A stretch of DNA of 64,000 bases from Actinospineispora eucalypti (lineage in GTDB: Bacteria > Actinomycetota > Actinomycetes > Mycobacteriales > Pseudonocardiaceae). A program made the position numbers and the translations under genes. The stretch lies in the NCBI GenBank assembly GCA_014208095.1, contig JACHMT010000003.1, positions 744,001-808,000 of the forward strand, given 5' to 3'. This document shows, piece after piece, positions 1 to 8,986 of this stretch; position 1 is the stretch's first letter; each line of letters opens with the position of its first letter. The notes under the pieces are model-generated. The model was not told the origin of the DNA, searched no databases, and worked only from the letters and a program-made list of their open reading frames with translations.

Positions 1-2069
1 TCGTAGATCGAGCAGAACACCGGGGCCAGGCGGCGGAACCCCGTGGCGGCCCGTTCGACCAGCGCGAAGTACAGCGTGCTGAACACCACGGCGACCACCC
101 CGGCCGCCGCCACCGCCAGCACGCCGTGCGGGCGGTAGAAGACCGCCGTCAGGGCCGCCAGCATGGCCAGCGCCACGAAGTGGACCAGCCGGACCAGCAG
201 GTACACCGCCATGCCGCCCAGGTTGTGCCGGTTCTTGGCCCGCAGCCGCTTGCGGAACTCGTCGCCGACCAGCAGGTGGTCGAACCGGCTGTCCCGTTCC
301 ACCGAGCGGGGGATCTCGAAGGCCGGCGAGCCGAGCAGCCCGACGCCCTGGCGCGGCGGCCCGTCCACCGGGACCGCCACCTTGGTGGCCAGCAGGCAGT
401 TGGCGCCGGTCCGGCTCCCGCTCGGGTAGGCGATGTGGTTGCCGAGGAAGTTGTCCGGCCCGATGGTGGCCTGGCGGACCCGGAAGGAGGTGGTGGAGTA
501 GTCCGAGTTGATCACCGAAAGGCCGTCGGCGATCATCGTGCCGCTGCCGACCTTGGTCAGTTTGGGGTGGTCCTGCTTGACGTCCAGGCCGAAGTTCGAG
601 CCGCTCTGCACCACGTGGGACAGGTCGTAGCCGATCCAGCGCAGGAAGTTCACGATGTAGGAGCTGTCGCCGAACAGGTAGGTGAACGTCGGGGCGTTGG
701 TCATGCGGCCGACCGTCCGGTGCGCCCAGTAGTGGAATCCGTAGAGCGGGTAGGCCCGGTCCCGGGTCAGGAAACGGCTCAGGATCCGCGACGCCACGCC
801 CACGTAGACCAGGGCGAAGAGGAACCGGCTGAAGAACAGCGCGACCGCGACGGCCAGGACCTCGAGGTAGTACGTGGTCTGCGAGACGCTGAGCAGGCCG
901 GGGCGCAGCTGGGTGAAGCCGCTGCCCAGCACGACCTCCACGACGGTGAACATCGCGGCCAGCACCGGCGGGCCGAACAGCACCAGCCGCAGCACCTGCC
1001 AGGTCGAGAACAGGACCCGGCGCAGCCCGACGTGGTGCATCGAGGGCAGCAGGCGGTAGTTGGCCCGGCCCGGCCGGGCCGGGCAGCCGTGCCAGCGCTG
1101 GTTCGGCGGAACCGTCTGGCCGGGGTGCAGCGAGGAGGCGTGGCCCAGCTGGGAACCGGTGGACATCCAGGTGTTGATGTCCAGCACGGTCGCCTCGCTG
1201 ACCAGCACGTTGTCGCCCAGCGTGACCCGGCCGGTGGTGATCACCCCCGCGTGGGCGCGGTAGCCGCTGAAGTACGAGTCCTTGCGGATGATCGTCTCGG
1301 CGCCGATCCAGAGCAGGTCGGTGCACACCGGCACGTGGTTGGACAGGATGACCACGCCGCGCCCGATCTTCGCGCCCAGCGCGCGCAGGTACATCGTGTA
1401 CAGCGGGGTGCCGACGAACAGCACCATCGGGTTGACCCGGATCAGCGTCTTGACCAGCCAGAACCGCAGGTACCGCAGGCTCCACACCCGGATCTGCGTG
1501 GGCTTCCAGCGGCCGATGAGCACCCACTTGGCCACGATCGGCAAGAGGCAGGAGGCGGCCAGGGTGGCCAGGCCGAACACCACCGCGCGCTCGTAGATGT
1601 TGACCAGCCCGACGCCGGTGGAGATCCACTCGAAGCCCTGGACCAACACGAGCGCGCTGACCAAGGAGGCGCCGAGGAACAGCGCCAGCTGGAGTACGCC
1701 ACAGAGCACGTAGCTGAAGGTGCTGACGGGCACGACCTCGGGGAGCGGCGGCCGGGGTGGCCGGACCGGTTGGCGGGGCGGCGGGGCGACCGCCCGGGCC
1801 AGGCTCCGGATCGTGGAGTGCTTGTAGACGTCCTTCATGGAGATCCCCGGCAGGCCGGGGATCTTGCGGACCCGGGCGCAGAAGTGCGCCATCCGCATCG
1901 AGTCGGCGTCCAGGTCCCGGAAGAAGTGGCTGTTCACCGAGATGCGGGAAGCCTTGGTGACCTCGGCCAGCAGCTCGCCGAGTGCCCCCTCCAGGGCGTT
2001 CGCGGCGTCGAAGCACCGGCCCGTTCGCGGCCGTCGGGGTGTCCGCTCCGCGAGGGTGTTGACCGACAT
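1..2069 (-). CDS. Carrier-domain membrane protein with NRPS terminal hexapeptide domain (Pls-like), 3' end cut off
   Basis: The reading frame opens at an ATG 1 base after the stop of the SbnA-like gene and stays open to the left window edge, so the C-terminus is missing. An N-terminal carrier domain carries the phosphopantetheine serine in DADSM (about residue 64). Next come hydrophobic membrane spans, then a region with hexapeptide-repeat character (GRGVVILSN, GRVTLGDN), a second membrane block, and a second similar module (LSVINSDYS, ATIGPDNFLGN). This layout matches the C-terminal domain of epsilon-poly-lysine synthetases and related NRPS terminal proteins, which link monomers at the membrane. 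Here the carrier and membrane part are a separate polypeptide from the adenylation protein. I infer peptide-bond or acyl-transfer activity on the product of the adjoining NRPS. Family placement is by recalled pattern, not by a search. Confidence 0.8.
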   Translation of the reverse strand, partial: MSVNTLAERTPRRPRTGRCFDAANALEGALGELLAEVTKASRISVNSHFFRDLDADSMRMAHFCARVRKIPGLPGISMKDVYKHSTIRSLARAVAPPPRQPVRPPRPPLPEVVPVSTFSYVLCGVLQLALFLGASLVSALVLVQGFEWISTGVGLVNIYERAVVFGLATLAASCLLPIVAKWVLIGRWKPTQIRVWSLRYLRFWLVKTLIRVNPMVLFVGTPLYTMYLRALGAKIGRGVVILSNHVPVCTDLLWIGAETIIRKDSYFSGYRAHAGVITTGRVTLGDNVLVSEATVLDINTWMSTGSQLGHASSLHPGQTVPPNQRWHGCPARPGRANYRLLPSMHHVGLRRVLFSTWQVLRLVLFGPPVLAAMFTVVEVVLGSGFTQLRPGLLSVSQTTYYLEVLAVAVALFFSRFLFALVYVGVASRILSRFLTRDRAYPLYGFHYWAHRTVGRMTNAPTFTYLFGDSSYIVNFLRWIGYDLSHVVQSGSNFGLDVKQDHPKLTKVGSGTMIADGLSVINSDYSTTSFRVRQATIGPDNFLGNHIAYPSGSRTGANCLLATKVAVPVDGPPRQGVGLLGSPAFEIPRSVERDSRFDHLLVGDEFRKRLRAKNRHNLGGMAVYLLVRLVHFVALAMLAALTAVFYRPHGVLAVAAAGVVAVVFSTLYFALVERAATGFRRLAPVFCSIY

Positions 2070-2070
2070 C

Positions 2071-3033
2071 TCAGTGCGCCACCGGTTCGGGCTGGGCGCC
2101 GTAGAGGTCGCGCACCCAGCTGGCCTGGTAGACGGTGTCCAGGTAGCGCTCGCCGAAGTCCGGGGCGATGGCCACCGAGGTCAGTCCCCCGGCGTCGTGG
2201 CAGGCCAGCCAGTCCGTCGCGCCGCTGACCACGGTGCCGGTGGAGCCGCCGAACAGGTACCCGGAGTGGGCCAGCCGGTGGCAGGTGCGGATCGTGTCGG
2301 CCTCGGAGACGCTCAGCACCTCGTCGATGTAGGACTCGTCCAGCAGCTGAGGCCGGACGCTGGTGCCCAGGCCCGGGATCATGCGCCGCCCGGCCTCGCC
2401 GCCGAAGGTCACCGACCCCTCCACGTCGACCGCGACGATCCGCACGCCGGGGCGGTGCTCCTTGAAGTAGCGGGCGCAGCCCATCAGGGTGCCGGTGGTG
2501 CCGGCGCCGACGAAGAGCACGTCCAGGTGAGGGAACTCTTCGGCGATGGCCGGCGCGGTGCTCTGGTAGTGGGCCAGCCAGCTGTTCGGGTTGGCATACT
2601 GGTTGAGCCACAGGTACCGGGCGTCGGCCGCGCACAGCGCCCGCACGTAGTCCAGCCGGGCGCCGAGGAAACCACCGTCCGCGCTGGGTTCCTTGATCAC
2701 GTGGACCTGGCTGCCCAGGGCCTCGATCATGCGCCTGGTCTGGAGGTTGCACCGGGCGTCGGTGACGCACAGGAAGCTGTAGCCCTTGCTGGCCGCGACC
2801 ATGGCCAGGGCCACGCCGAGGTTCCCGGACGAGGACTCCAGCAGCACGGTGTCCGGGGTGAGCAGGCCGTCGCGCTCGGCGGCCTCGACCATGGCCCGGG
2901 CGGCCTTGAGCTTGATCGAGCCGGCGAAGTTGAACCCCTCGCACTTCAGGTAGAGCGAGTGCCCGAACGCCGGCCGGAGATCGACGTACAGGTCGTTCTT
3001 GGTGTACTCGAATGGAGCGGAGATGACGGTCAC
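2071..3033 (-). CDS. SbnA-like PLP-dependent synthase (cysteine synthase fold)
   Basis: A protein of 320 residues of the cysteine synthase/cystathionine beta-synthase fold. The PLP lysine lies in NFAGSIKLKAA (about residue 42). The substrate loop reads SSSGNLGVA, and the phosphate-binding loop is GAGTTGTLMG. The SGNLG variant is typical of SbnA, which condenses O-phospho-L-serine with glutamate on the way to L-2,3-diaminopropionate. The partner dehydrogenase SbnB is not in view and could lie past the left edge. The gene sits between the dioxygenase (30 bases upstream) and the carrier/membrane protein (1 base downstream), so it most likely supplies a building block to this NRPS. Plain cysteine synthase activity is the alternative, but the context argues against it. 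Confidence 0.85.
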   Translation of the reverse strand: MTVISAPFEYTKNDLYVDLRPAFGHSLYLKCEGFNFAGSIKLKAARAMVEAAERDGLLTPDTVLLESSSGNLGVALAMVAASKGYSFLCVTDARCNLQTRRMIEALGSQVHVIKEPSADGGFLGARLDYVRALCAADARYLWLNQYANPNSWLAHYQSTAPAIAEEFPHLDVLFVGAGTTGTLMGCARYFKEHRPGVRIVAVDVEGSVTFGGEAGRRMIPGLGTSVRPQLLDESYIDEVLSVSEADTIRTCHRLAHSGYLFGGSTGTVVSGATDWLACHDAGGLTSVAIAPDFGERYLDTVYQASWVRDLYGAQPEPVAH

Positions 3034-3063
3034 GATCGAGTCCCCCTCGGCAAGTTCATGGTG

Positions 3064-4050
3064 TTAGCGCGCGTCCATGCGGAGCGGGCTGGCCATGCCG
3101 ACCAGGACTTCCCGTTGTCCGGCGTAGGCCTCGCGGCTGTGGGCGGCGCGGATGTTGTCGACCAGCATCAGGTCGCCGGGGCGCCACGGCTCCCTGGCCG
3201 TGTTGGCCTCGTAGACCTGGTTGATGACGGCGACGGTGTCCGGGGTCAGCGGCTCGCCGTTGCCGTAGTAGGTGTTGAACGGCAGTGATTCGGGGCCGTA
3301 GACGTCGACCAGGAATTCGCGTACTTCGGGGTCGAGGGTCCATTCGTTGAGGAAGGCGATCTGGTTGAACCAGCAGTCCTGTCCGGTGATCGGGTGGGCG
3401 ATGATGGCGTGGCGGCGTTGGCGGGTGCGCAGGCCGCCGCCCGGCTGCCATTCGAAGTCGATGCCGTTGGCGCGGCAGTAGGTTTCGATGGTGGCCCGGT
3501 CGTCGGTGCCGAAGGCCTCGGCCAGGGGTGAGCCGATGTCGTCGTTGTAGTTGCGCACCAGCAACCAGCCCTCGTCGGCGAACCGGGCGACCAGCTCGGC
3601 CGGCAGCTCGGCCAGCACCTTCTGGGCGTCGGCGATGCCGGTGGCACCGCCGGTCGGCGCGGCCTGCAGGCAGGCGAACATCATCAGCCCGGGGAACTCG
3701 AGCGCGTAGCTGAGCTCGTGGTGCATGCACATCGGCTGGTTGGCCGGCCACTTCGAGGAGGAGTAGACGCCGCCCGGGAACGGGCGCCGGGTGGCGAAGG
3801 ACTCCCGGTCGGCCATCAGCCCGCCGGAGATCTCGTTGAACACTGCGGCGACCTGCCCGGGGTTGCCCAGCCCCAGGCCCCGGACCAGCACGCCGCCGTG
3901 CTCGGCGGCGGTCGCCCGCAGCGCGTCGCGGTAGCGGCCGGCCCAGCTCACCGGGTTGGGCAGGTCCGGGGTCGGCTGGGCCAGCACCAGCGGCGGCTTG
4001 CCCGGGTGCACCCGGACGTCCAGCGTGGGCGAGGCGAACGAGGTGGACAT
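3064..4050 (-). CDS. TauD/SyrP-like Fe(II)/2-oxoglutarate dioxygenase
   Basis: A protein of 328 residues of the TauD/clavaminate-synthase-like superfamily. The iron site is visible as HHELSY (about residues 112-117, an HxE rather than HxD pair) and a distal histidine in DNIRAAHSREAY; the 2-oxoglutarate-binding arginine is in GQREVLVGM. Family members of this sort (SyrP, for example) hydroxylate amino acids, often while they are bound to an NRPS carrier. The gene starts 14 bases after the NRPS stop and lies in the same operon, so beta-hydroxylation of the tethered or free monomer is the likely job. The exact substrate cannot be read from the sequence. Confidence 0.88.
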   Translation of the reverse strand: MSTSFASPTLDVRVHPGKPPLVLAQPTPDLPNPVSWAGRYRDALRATAAEHGGVLVRGLGLGNPGQVAAVFNEISGGLMADRESFATRRPFPGGVYSSSKWPANQPMCMHHELSYALEFPGLMMFACLQAAPTGGATGIADAQKVLAELPAELVARFADEGWLLVRNYNDDIGSPLAEAFGTDDRATIETYCRANGIDFEWQPGGGLRTRQRRHAIIAHPITGQDCWFNQIAFLNEWTLDPEVREFLVDVYGPESLPFNTYYGNGEPLTPDTVAVINQVYEANTAREPWRPGDLMLVDNIRAAHSREAYAGQREVLVGMASPLRMDAR

Positions 4051-4063
4051 GCGGCGCTCCTTC

Positions 4064-6586
4064 TCAGCGGCTACTGGGCATGACCGCGGTCATCGCCTCT
4101 TGGTTGGGTTGGTTTCGGGTGTCGATCAGTTCGGCGAGTTCGGCGAGGACCGGGTGTTGGGTGATGTCGCGTAGGGACACCTGCCGGTCCAGGGCGATGG
4201 CGAGTTTCACCGAGGTCAGGGAGGTGCCGCCGAGTTCGAAGAAGTCGGTGCGCGGCCCGATTTGTTCGGCGGGAACACCGAGGAGGGTGGCCCAGGCGGC
4301 GGCGATGCGCTGTTGGGTGGGGGTTTGCGGTGTGTTGTCCTGCCCGCTGGTGGTGGGTTGGGTGGTGGCCAACTCGGCGGCGTGGGCGGTGAGCGCTTTC
4401 TTGTTGATTTTCCCGTTGGCGGTCAGGGGCAAGGTCTGCATCCAGTGGAAGGTGGTGGGGACCATGTAGTGGGGCAGGGTTTCGGCCAGGTGCTTGCCCG
4501 GTTCGCCTTCGGGGAGGGGGTGGGGTCCGGTGTAGAACGCGACCAGGCGTTTGCCCCGGTCGGGGTCTTGGGTGATGACGACGGCGCCGTCGTTGACCCC
4601 GGGAACCCGCAGCAGGGCGTTTTCGATTTCGCCGATCTCGATGCGGAACCCGGCGATTTTGACCTGTCCGTCGCGGCGGCCAAGGAACTCCAACTTGCCG
4701 TCCGGGCGCCACCGGCCGTAGTCCCCACCCAGGTAGAGCCGCTGTCCGGGTTGGTGGGGGTCGGTCAGGTAGCACTCGGCGGTGCGGTCGGGGTCGTTGA
4801 TATAACCCCGCCCGACACACACCCCGGAGAACGCGATCAGTCCGGGCGCGCCCAGCGGGACGGGGGACAGGTGTTCATCCACGACGTAGACGGTGACGTT
4901 GTTGACCGGCGGCCCCAGCGGGATCCGCCCGTCTACCGGGGGGTGGTGCAGGATTTCGTGGTTGGTGTCGTCGGAGGTTTCGGTCAGCCCGTAGGCGTTG
5001 ACCAGCCTCACGGCCGGTTGGGCGGTGAACCAGCGTTCGGCCAGCTCGGCCTTCAACGCTTCGCCGGTGGCGGAGATGAAACGCAGCGCCGGCAGCGCGG
5101 TCGGGTTGGCCTCCAGGTGGGTGAGCACCACGTCCAGGTAGGACGGCACCACCTGCGCCACCGCCACCTTCTCGCGGCGGAGGGTGTCGACGAACCGGGC
5201 GGCATCCAGGATCACCTCCTGCTCGACCAGCAGGGTCCGTCCACCGACCAGCAGGGGGGCGAGGAGTTGCCACAGGGAGATGTCGAAACATTGCGGCGCG
5301 ATCTGCGCGACCACGCTGCCGTGGGTGATGTCCAGGTCGTCGATCTTGGCGAACAGGTGGTTGAGCATCCCGGCGTGTTCACACATCGCGCCCTTGGGTT
5401 CCCCGGTCGACCCGGAGGTGAAATAGATGTACGCCAACTGCCCGGGGTCGATTGCCACGTCCAGATCGGTGTCCGCCAGGTCCTGGGTGTAGGCGTCGGC
5501 GACGAACAGGGTGGGCACACCCGGCAGCTGCGCCAGCGCGGCGTCGAGAGTCTGGGTGGAGTCGGGTTCGGTCAGGGCCAGGGCGCAGTCGGCGCGGCGC
5601 AGGGTGGTGGCGATCCGTTCGGCCGGGAAGTGCGGCTCGATCGGCAGGTACACGCCGCCGGCCTTGAACACCGCCAACACCGCGACCAGCCAGTCCAGGT
5701 TGCGTTCGGTGACCACCGCCACCACGTCCTCACGCCCGACCCCGGCGGCGTGCAGGGCGCGGGCGACCCGGTTGGCCCGCGCGTTCACCTGCGCATAGGT
5801 CAGCTGGTGGCCGGCGTGGCGGGCGGCGACCTCGTCGGGGTGTAGCCGGACCCGCTGCTCGAACAACTGGTGCGGCCGCACATCCGGCAACTCCCGGGAC
5901 GGCCCGGCCATCCCCACCAACTGCAACCGCAGCTCCTCCGCGCCCAGCAGGCTCTGCCCGCGAGGATCCGCGTCGGGATCGGCCGCGATCAGCTCACACG
6001 CCCGGCCGAAGTAGCCGGCGATCCGAGCGGCCGCGTCGGCGTCCAGCGCCTCGGTCCGGTACCGCAGCCGCGGCTCGAACCCCTCGCCCGACTCCGGCGC
6101 CCCAACCCCCAGGACGACACCATCGGGAAGGCCCAGGCCGGAGCCCTCACCGGCCGGATCGAAAACCGTGTCGAACAACGGCTCGGCCGGCCCCTCGCGC
6201 AGTGCCTCGGGCGCGAAACCGGCATGCGCGCGCAGCCGCGTCTCGACCTGTGCCACCGCGGCCGCCAACGACCGCCAGCTCGCGGACTCCACGTCGAGAC
6301 GACACGGCAACGCCACACCGTCGACCACACAACCCGTGGTCACCTCAACCTCACCGGTCAACGCGGCCAACACCCTCGCGTGCGCGGCCAACAGCACGTC
6401 GTGCACCGGAACACCCAACTCGCCGGCCAACCGGCGCAGCGACGCCGCCACCTCGCCGGAGACGGCGACCGTGTGCTCCGCTGTCCCCGGCTGTGGGTGG
6501 CGCGCCCATCGGGGGAGCGCGGTGTACCCGCCGGCCCGCAGCACGTCCTGCCAGTAGTCCTCGCTGGACTCCACGAGCGCCGTCAT
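4064..6586 (-). CDS. Nonribosomal peptide synthetase: condensation-lobe remnant, adenylation and carrier domains
   Basis: A protein of 840 residues. Residues about 1-200 resemble the C-terminal lobe of a condensation domain but lack the HHxxxDG catalytic motif, so this part is probably structural. The adenylation domain follows, with FTSGSTGEPKGAM (A3), FDISLWQ (A4), NAYGLTET (A5), GDYGRWRPDGKLEFLGR (A7), RRDGQVKIAGFRIE (A8) and NGKINKKAL (A10). A carrier domain closes the protein, with its serine in FFELGGTSLTS. No thioesterase is present. It is the first gene of an operon running left. The last third is written in a C-ending, CAA/GAA-rich codon style unlike the first third, which may reflect domain exchange. 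The amino acid specificity was not determined. Confidence 0.9.
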   Translation of the reverse strand: MTALVESSEDYWQDVLRAGGYTALPRWARHPQPGTAEHTVAVSGEVAASLRRLAGELGVPVHDVLLAAHARVLAALTGEVEVTTGCVVDGVALPCRLDVESASWRSLAAAVAQVETRLRAHAGFAPEALREGPAEPLFDTVFDPAGEGSGLGLPDGVVLGVGAPESGEGFEPRLRYRTEALDADAAARIAGYFGRACELIAADPDADPRGQSLLGAEELRLQLVGMAGPSRELPDVRPHQLFEQRVRLHPDEVAARHAGHQLTYAQVNARANRVARALHAAGVGREDVVAVVTERNLDWLVAVLAVFKAGGVYLPIEPHFPAERIATTLRRADCALALTEPDSTQTLDAALAQLPGVPTLFVADAYTQDLADTDLDVAIDPGQLAYIYFTSGSTGEPKGAMCEHAGMLNHLFAKIDDLDITHGSVVAQIAPQCFDISLWQLLAPLLVGGRTLLVEQEVILDAARFVDTLRREKVAVAQVVPSYLDVVLTHLEANPTALPALRFISATGEALKAELAERWFTAQPAVRLVNAYGLTETSDDTNHEILHHPPVDGRIPLGPPVNNVTVYVVDEHLSPVPLGAPGLIAFSGVCVGRGYINDPDRTAECYLTDPHQPGQRLYLGGDYGRWRPDGKLEFLGRRDGQVKIAGFRIEIGEIENALLRVPGVNDGAVVITQDPDRGKRLVAFYTGPHPLPEGEPGKHLAETLPHYMVPTTFHWMQTLPLTANGKINKKALTAHAAELATTQPTTSGQDNTPQTPTQQRIAAAWATLLGVPAEQIGPRTDFFELGGTSLTSVKLAIALDRQVSLRDITQHPVLAELAELIDTRNQPNQEAMTAVMPSSR

Positions 6587-7371
6587 CGGTTTCCCCTCCG
6601 CTTGCGCAAGTCAGGCTGTGATTAACCTGTGCAACGACGCTGTCGACCCGATCAGCGGGCCTGTTACCGGGTGCTCCGGCCGGCAGTTACCCAATCGAAA
6701 CGAAGCCCGGACGACCCGTCCGAGCCGAGGGGCTGGGCGGTTTGCCGCCCTATTTATTTATTGTTATTCGGCCGCGTGGTACGTCGGACCAAAATTCTCT
6801 TAGCTCGGTTTTCTTTTGTGCGTGCGAGCAGGAACCTCGGGGAGCCGGGTGAGGCGCCGGCGGGGTAGTGCCCGTGCGCGGCCGCTCGACCCGCGACCCG
6901 TCTCCGGGTGAACGGCGGGCGTACAGTCTGACCAGGGGATACGCTGGGTTCGACCCGGCCGGCGGGACGGTCCGAGGCTCCGCGCTCGGGTTGACAGCGG
7001 TCTCCGGCGGCCGGCGTAATGCCGGAATTGTTCCACGGCTGGCGGTATCGACGGAGCCCGCCAGAATTAGACCGAACCGAACCTTCGTGGTAGGTTCCCA
7101 GCGATTCCGATGCGGGTCGAAACGGGGTCGAATGCCTCGCGATCCAGTCAGTTGCCATAGCAATTGCCTGGCAAGTCGCCGGCCTGGCCTCGAGGTCGCT
7201 ACCCAAACTGTGATTTAGATAAACCTGGCGTGATGGTTCCGTTGTGCTGGTGTGACCGATGGGATGCATGTGACCGGCTTCGGGTGACGGCCGGCGGACG
7301 GGCCTATCCGGCCGCCGAAGCGGTCGCCACCGGTGGCCTGGGTTCGAGACGTCACACAATGACGGCCGCTC
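6587..7371. other. Intergenic region upstream of the NRPS operon
   Basis: About 785 bases with no gene I can support. A distinctly AT-richer patch at about 6750-6830 (containing tatttatttattgttatt) stands out from the surrounding GC-rich DNA. The NRPS operon promoter probably lies between 6587 and 6850. Open frames here have no recognisable protein character. Confidence 0.5.
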
Positions 7372-7611
7372 ACCCTGCCGCCGGAGATCCCGCTCCGCGA
7401 TGAGGGCGAGGGCCGGGGCGCTGGCATGGGCGAGCATCTGCCAACCGACGCCGAGCATGATGAGCAGGGTGGCCGCGGTCAACGGCACGACCAGCAGTGT
7501 GGTCACGGCGGCCGCCAGGCAGCCGACGGCGATCAGCATTTCGCCGCGTGCGCTCCGGACCGCGCGAAACGGGTCGGGTCGCTGGAAGCGTATTCGAGGC
7601 CGGTCATCCAA
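7372..7611 (-). other. Membrane-protein-like stretch, probably degenerate
   Basis: Read from an ATG at 7611, the first 80 residues look like a genuine short membrane protein: a basic start (DDRPRIRFQRPDPF), a double hydrophobic segment (LIAVGCLAAAVTTLLVVPL, AATLLIMLGVGWQML) and a basic end (ERDLRRQGE). The frame then continues for 200 residues of low-complexity sequence with no protein character until 6754, so the natural end is probably lost through a frameshift. Function unknown. Confidence 0.25.
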
Positions 7612-7860
7612 GCATCACCGCGGGATTGGATCACCGGGGGAGTCGGGAACGGCTCTCCTTCGATTCCGTCCGGATCGCGGTCGTCGATGCGCACCGATTT
7701 CTGTGCGGACCGCCGTGGTGATCGGCCGCGGCATCGTCGGGCGGACAGATCGACCAGCAGCGGGACCACGTCCGGCCGGCCCCCAGACGGCGATCACTTC
7801 GGTGCAGTGAACGGCCACGTTCGCCTTCCGCGAGGAGGGCGCAGAGGACTTCGAGTTCGC
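7612..7860 (-). pseudogene. Possible remnant of a CpaE/SAF-like ATPase
   Basis: On the minus strand near 7790 the text EVIAVWGPAGRG resembles the start of Actinobacterial CpaE/SAF-type P-loop ATPases (usually VWGPAGAPGRTT). It breaks off, and a second frame continues with VVPLLVDLSARRCRGR. The two frames together suggest a deleted and frameshifted gene. The similarity is short and could be chance. Confidence 0.2.
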
Positions 7861-7890
7861 GGTGCGCGATATCAGTCGGCCTGGTGATGC

Positions 7891-8073
7891 CTACGGGAGG
7901 ATCGAGAACGTCGCGCAATGAGAAGGCCGGACAACTGTGAAGTTCCGGCGGTCGAGTGTCGCTACCTCGACGAGGCGTAGGCGTTCGGCCAGGGCCACTT
8001 CGGCGCATTCACGGTGCTCATGTTCATCTTGGTTGGCCGCTGCCAATAAGACACTGGCGTCAGCGAGGATCAC
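7891..8073 (-). pseudogene. VapC-type PIN toxin with internal deletion
   Basis: A protein of 60 residues from a GTG whose last bases overlap the antitoxin stop (GTGA). The N-terminus MILADASVLLAAANQDEHEH matches a PIN-domain toxin, including the first catalytic Asp. The C-terminus ATLDRRNFTVVRPSHC matches the end of the same family, including the late Asp. Family members have about 125-140 residues, so roughly half, including the middle acidic residues, is missing. It is therefore probably inactive as an RNase. The reading frame is intact across the junction, so a mini-protein could still be made. Confidence 0.7.
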
Positions 8074-8276
8074 TGCCCGCCGCTCAGCTCGGCGCGAATA
8101 GTTTCCTTGGCCTGCTTGGCAAAGTCGGGTCCTTCGTGCAGCGCGCCGACCCAGGACGGCCGTCTCTTCGGCGCCTGCTCGCCGGAACGTTGACGCACGA
8201 CCGCCAGCAATTCCCGCGCCTCGTCATCACTGAGGGCGTCAACGATGTGGCGCAGTCGTTCTCGGTCACTGGCCAT
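8070..8276 (-). CDS. VapB-like antitoxin
   Basis: A protein of 68 residues (MASDRERLRHIVDALSDDEA at the start). It directly precedes and overlaps the PIN-toxin remnant by 4 bases, the usual antitoxin-toxin arrangement. The ATG at 8276 is chosen because the longer frame upstream (to 8495) has no protein-like character. The sequence is helical and charged, as in small antitoxins that mask PIN toxins and bind their own promoter. With the toxin truncated, it may now be a solitary antitoxin. Confidence 0.65.
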   Translation of the reverse strand: MASDRERLRHIVDALSDDEARELLAVVRQRSGEQAPKRRPSWVGALHEGPDFAKQAKETIRAELSGGQ

Positions 8277-8639
8277 ACGCCAAAGTCTACGGGTGGTCAG
8301 CTCCGTGAGGGCGACCGTGTGACGGCTGATCACGGCTGAACCCGCGTTGCCGCTATGCAGTACCGCCCGCGCGCGGCCGATAGTATGTCTTCGCAGGTCA
8401 ATGCAGCTTGCCGGTGAGGGCGACTGTTCTCTTCGGCAGTAATCCTGGTGCCGTTCCCCATCTCGGAAGCGCCGTTCGGCGCGGCAGGGACTCACTCGAC
8501 TGAGTGATGCCGAGCCGCTGGCCGCCTTGTTATGTCAACTCACCGTGATGAAGTGCGGAAACACGTTGGCGTAAGTAACTCTGATGGTGGGTGGGCTCGT
8601 TCGGGCTTGCCTGGGAACGAGTTGCGAGAGGAGGTCCAC

Positions 8640-8807
8640 GTGGCCGCGCCCATCGGCAGTACTGCACGCACTGGTCAGCGTTGCCCGCAGTCTGGGGTGT
8701 GGAAGGTCGTCGGGAGTCCGACGACTACCGCACCCATCGCGGAGGGCAACACCATGCCGCCCTATGGCGGTAAGGCTGTCACCTGGCGTTTGACGCAGTA
8801 CGCGTGA
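8640..8807 (+). CDS. Small conserved-looking protein of unknown function (55 aa)
   Basis: GTG start at 8640 with an excellent ribosome-binding site (gagaggagg) 6 bases upstream, giving 55 residues. The C-terminal half, with TAPIAEGNTMPPYGGKAVTW, has the look of a conserved small protein that I cannot name with certainty; it is loosely reminiscent of YjzC-like proteins (QSGVW near the start). A strong hairpin immediately follows the stop and looks like its terminator. The good RBS and terminator make it a convincing single-gene unit despite its size. Confidence 0.6.
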   Translation: MAAPIGSTARTGQRCPQSGVWKVVGSPTTTAPIAEGNTMPPYGGKAVTWRLTQYA

Positions 8808-8814
8808 TTGAGAA

Positions 8815-8849
8815 CCGGGGTGGGCGCATTGCAGCTGCGCCCACCCCGG
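8815..8849. terminator. Hairpin terminator, 14-bp perfect stem
   Basis: A perfect inverted repeat, CCGGGGTGGGCGCA at 8815-8828 and its complement at 8836-8849, with a 7-base loop. It begins 8 bases after the stop of the 55-residue gene. No T-run follows, as is usual for actinomycete terminators. Confidence 0.75.
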
Positions 8850-8986
8850 GCTCGTCACCTTCGCAGATGTCGACGAAGCGCGGAAGCAGACGGCGCATGG
8901 TGTGTCGTGATCCACAGGGTCTCGAAGGTTCCAGCTCGTCTCCGCGGGGCCGCCGGTAGCTCGTTCTCACCGTTCGAGGCAGTGAG

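Noticed and set aside
126..2228. Very long plus-strand open frame opposite the NRPS terminal gene
   Set aside because: Its composition (Arg/Gly/Gln/His-rich, no domains) is that of an antisense frame in GC-rich DNA. The minus-strand frame has a carrier domain, membrane spans and hexapeptide repeats.
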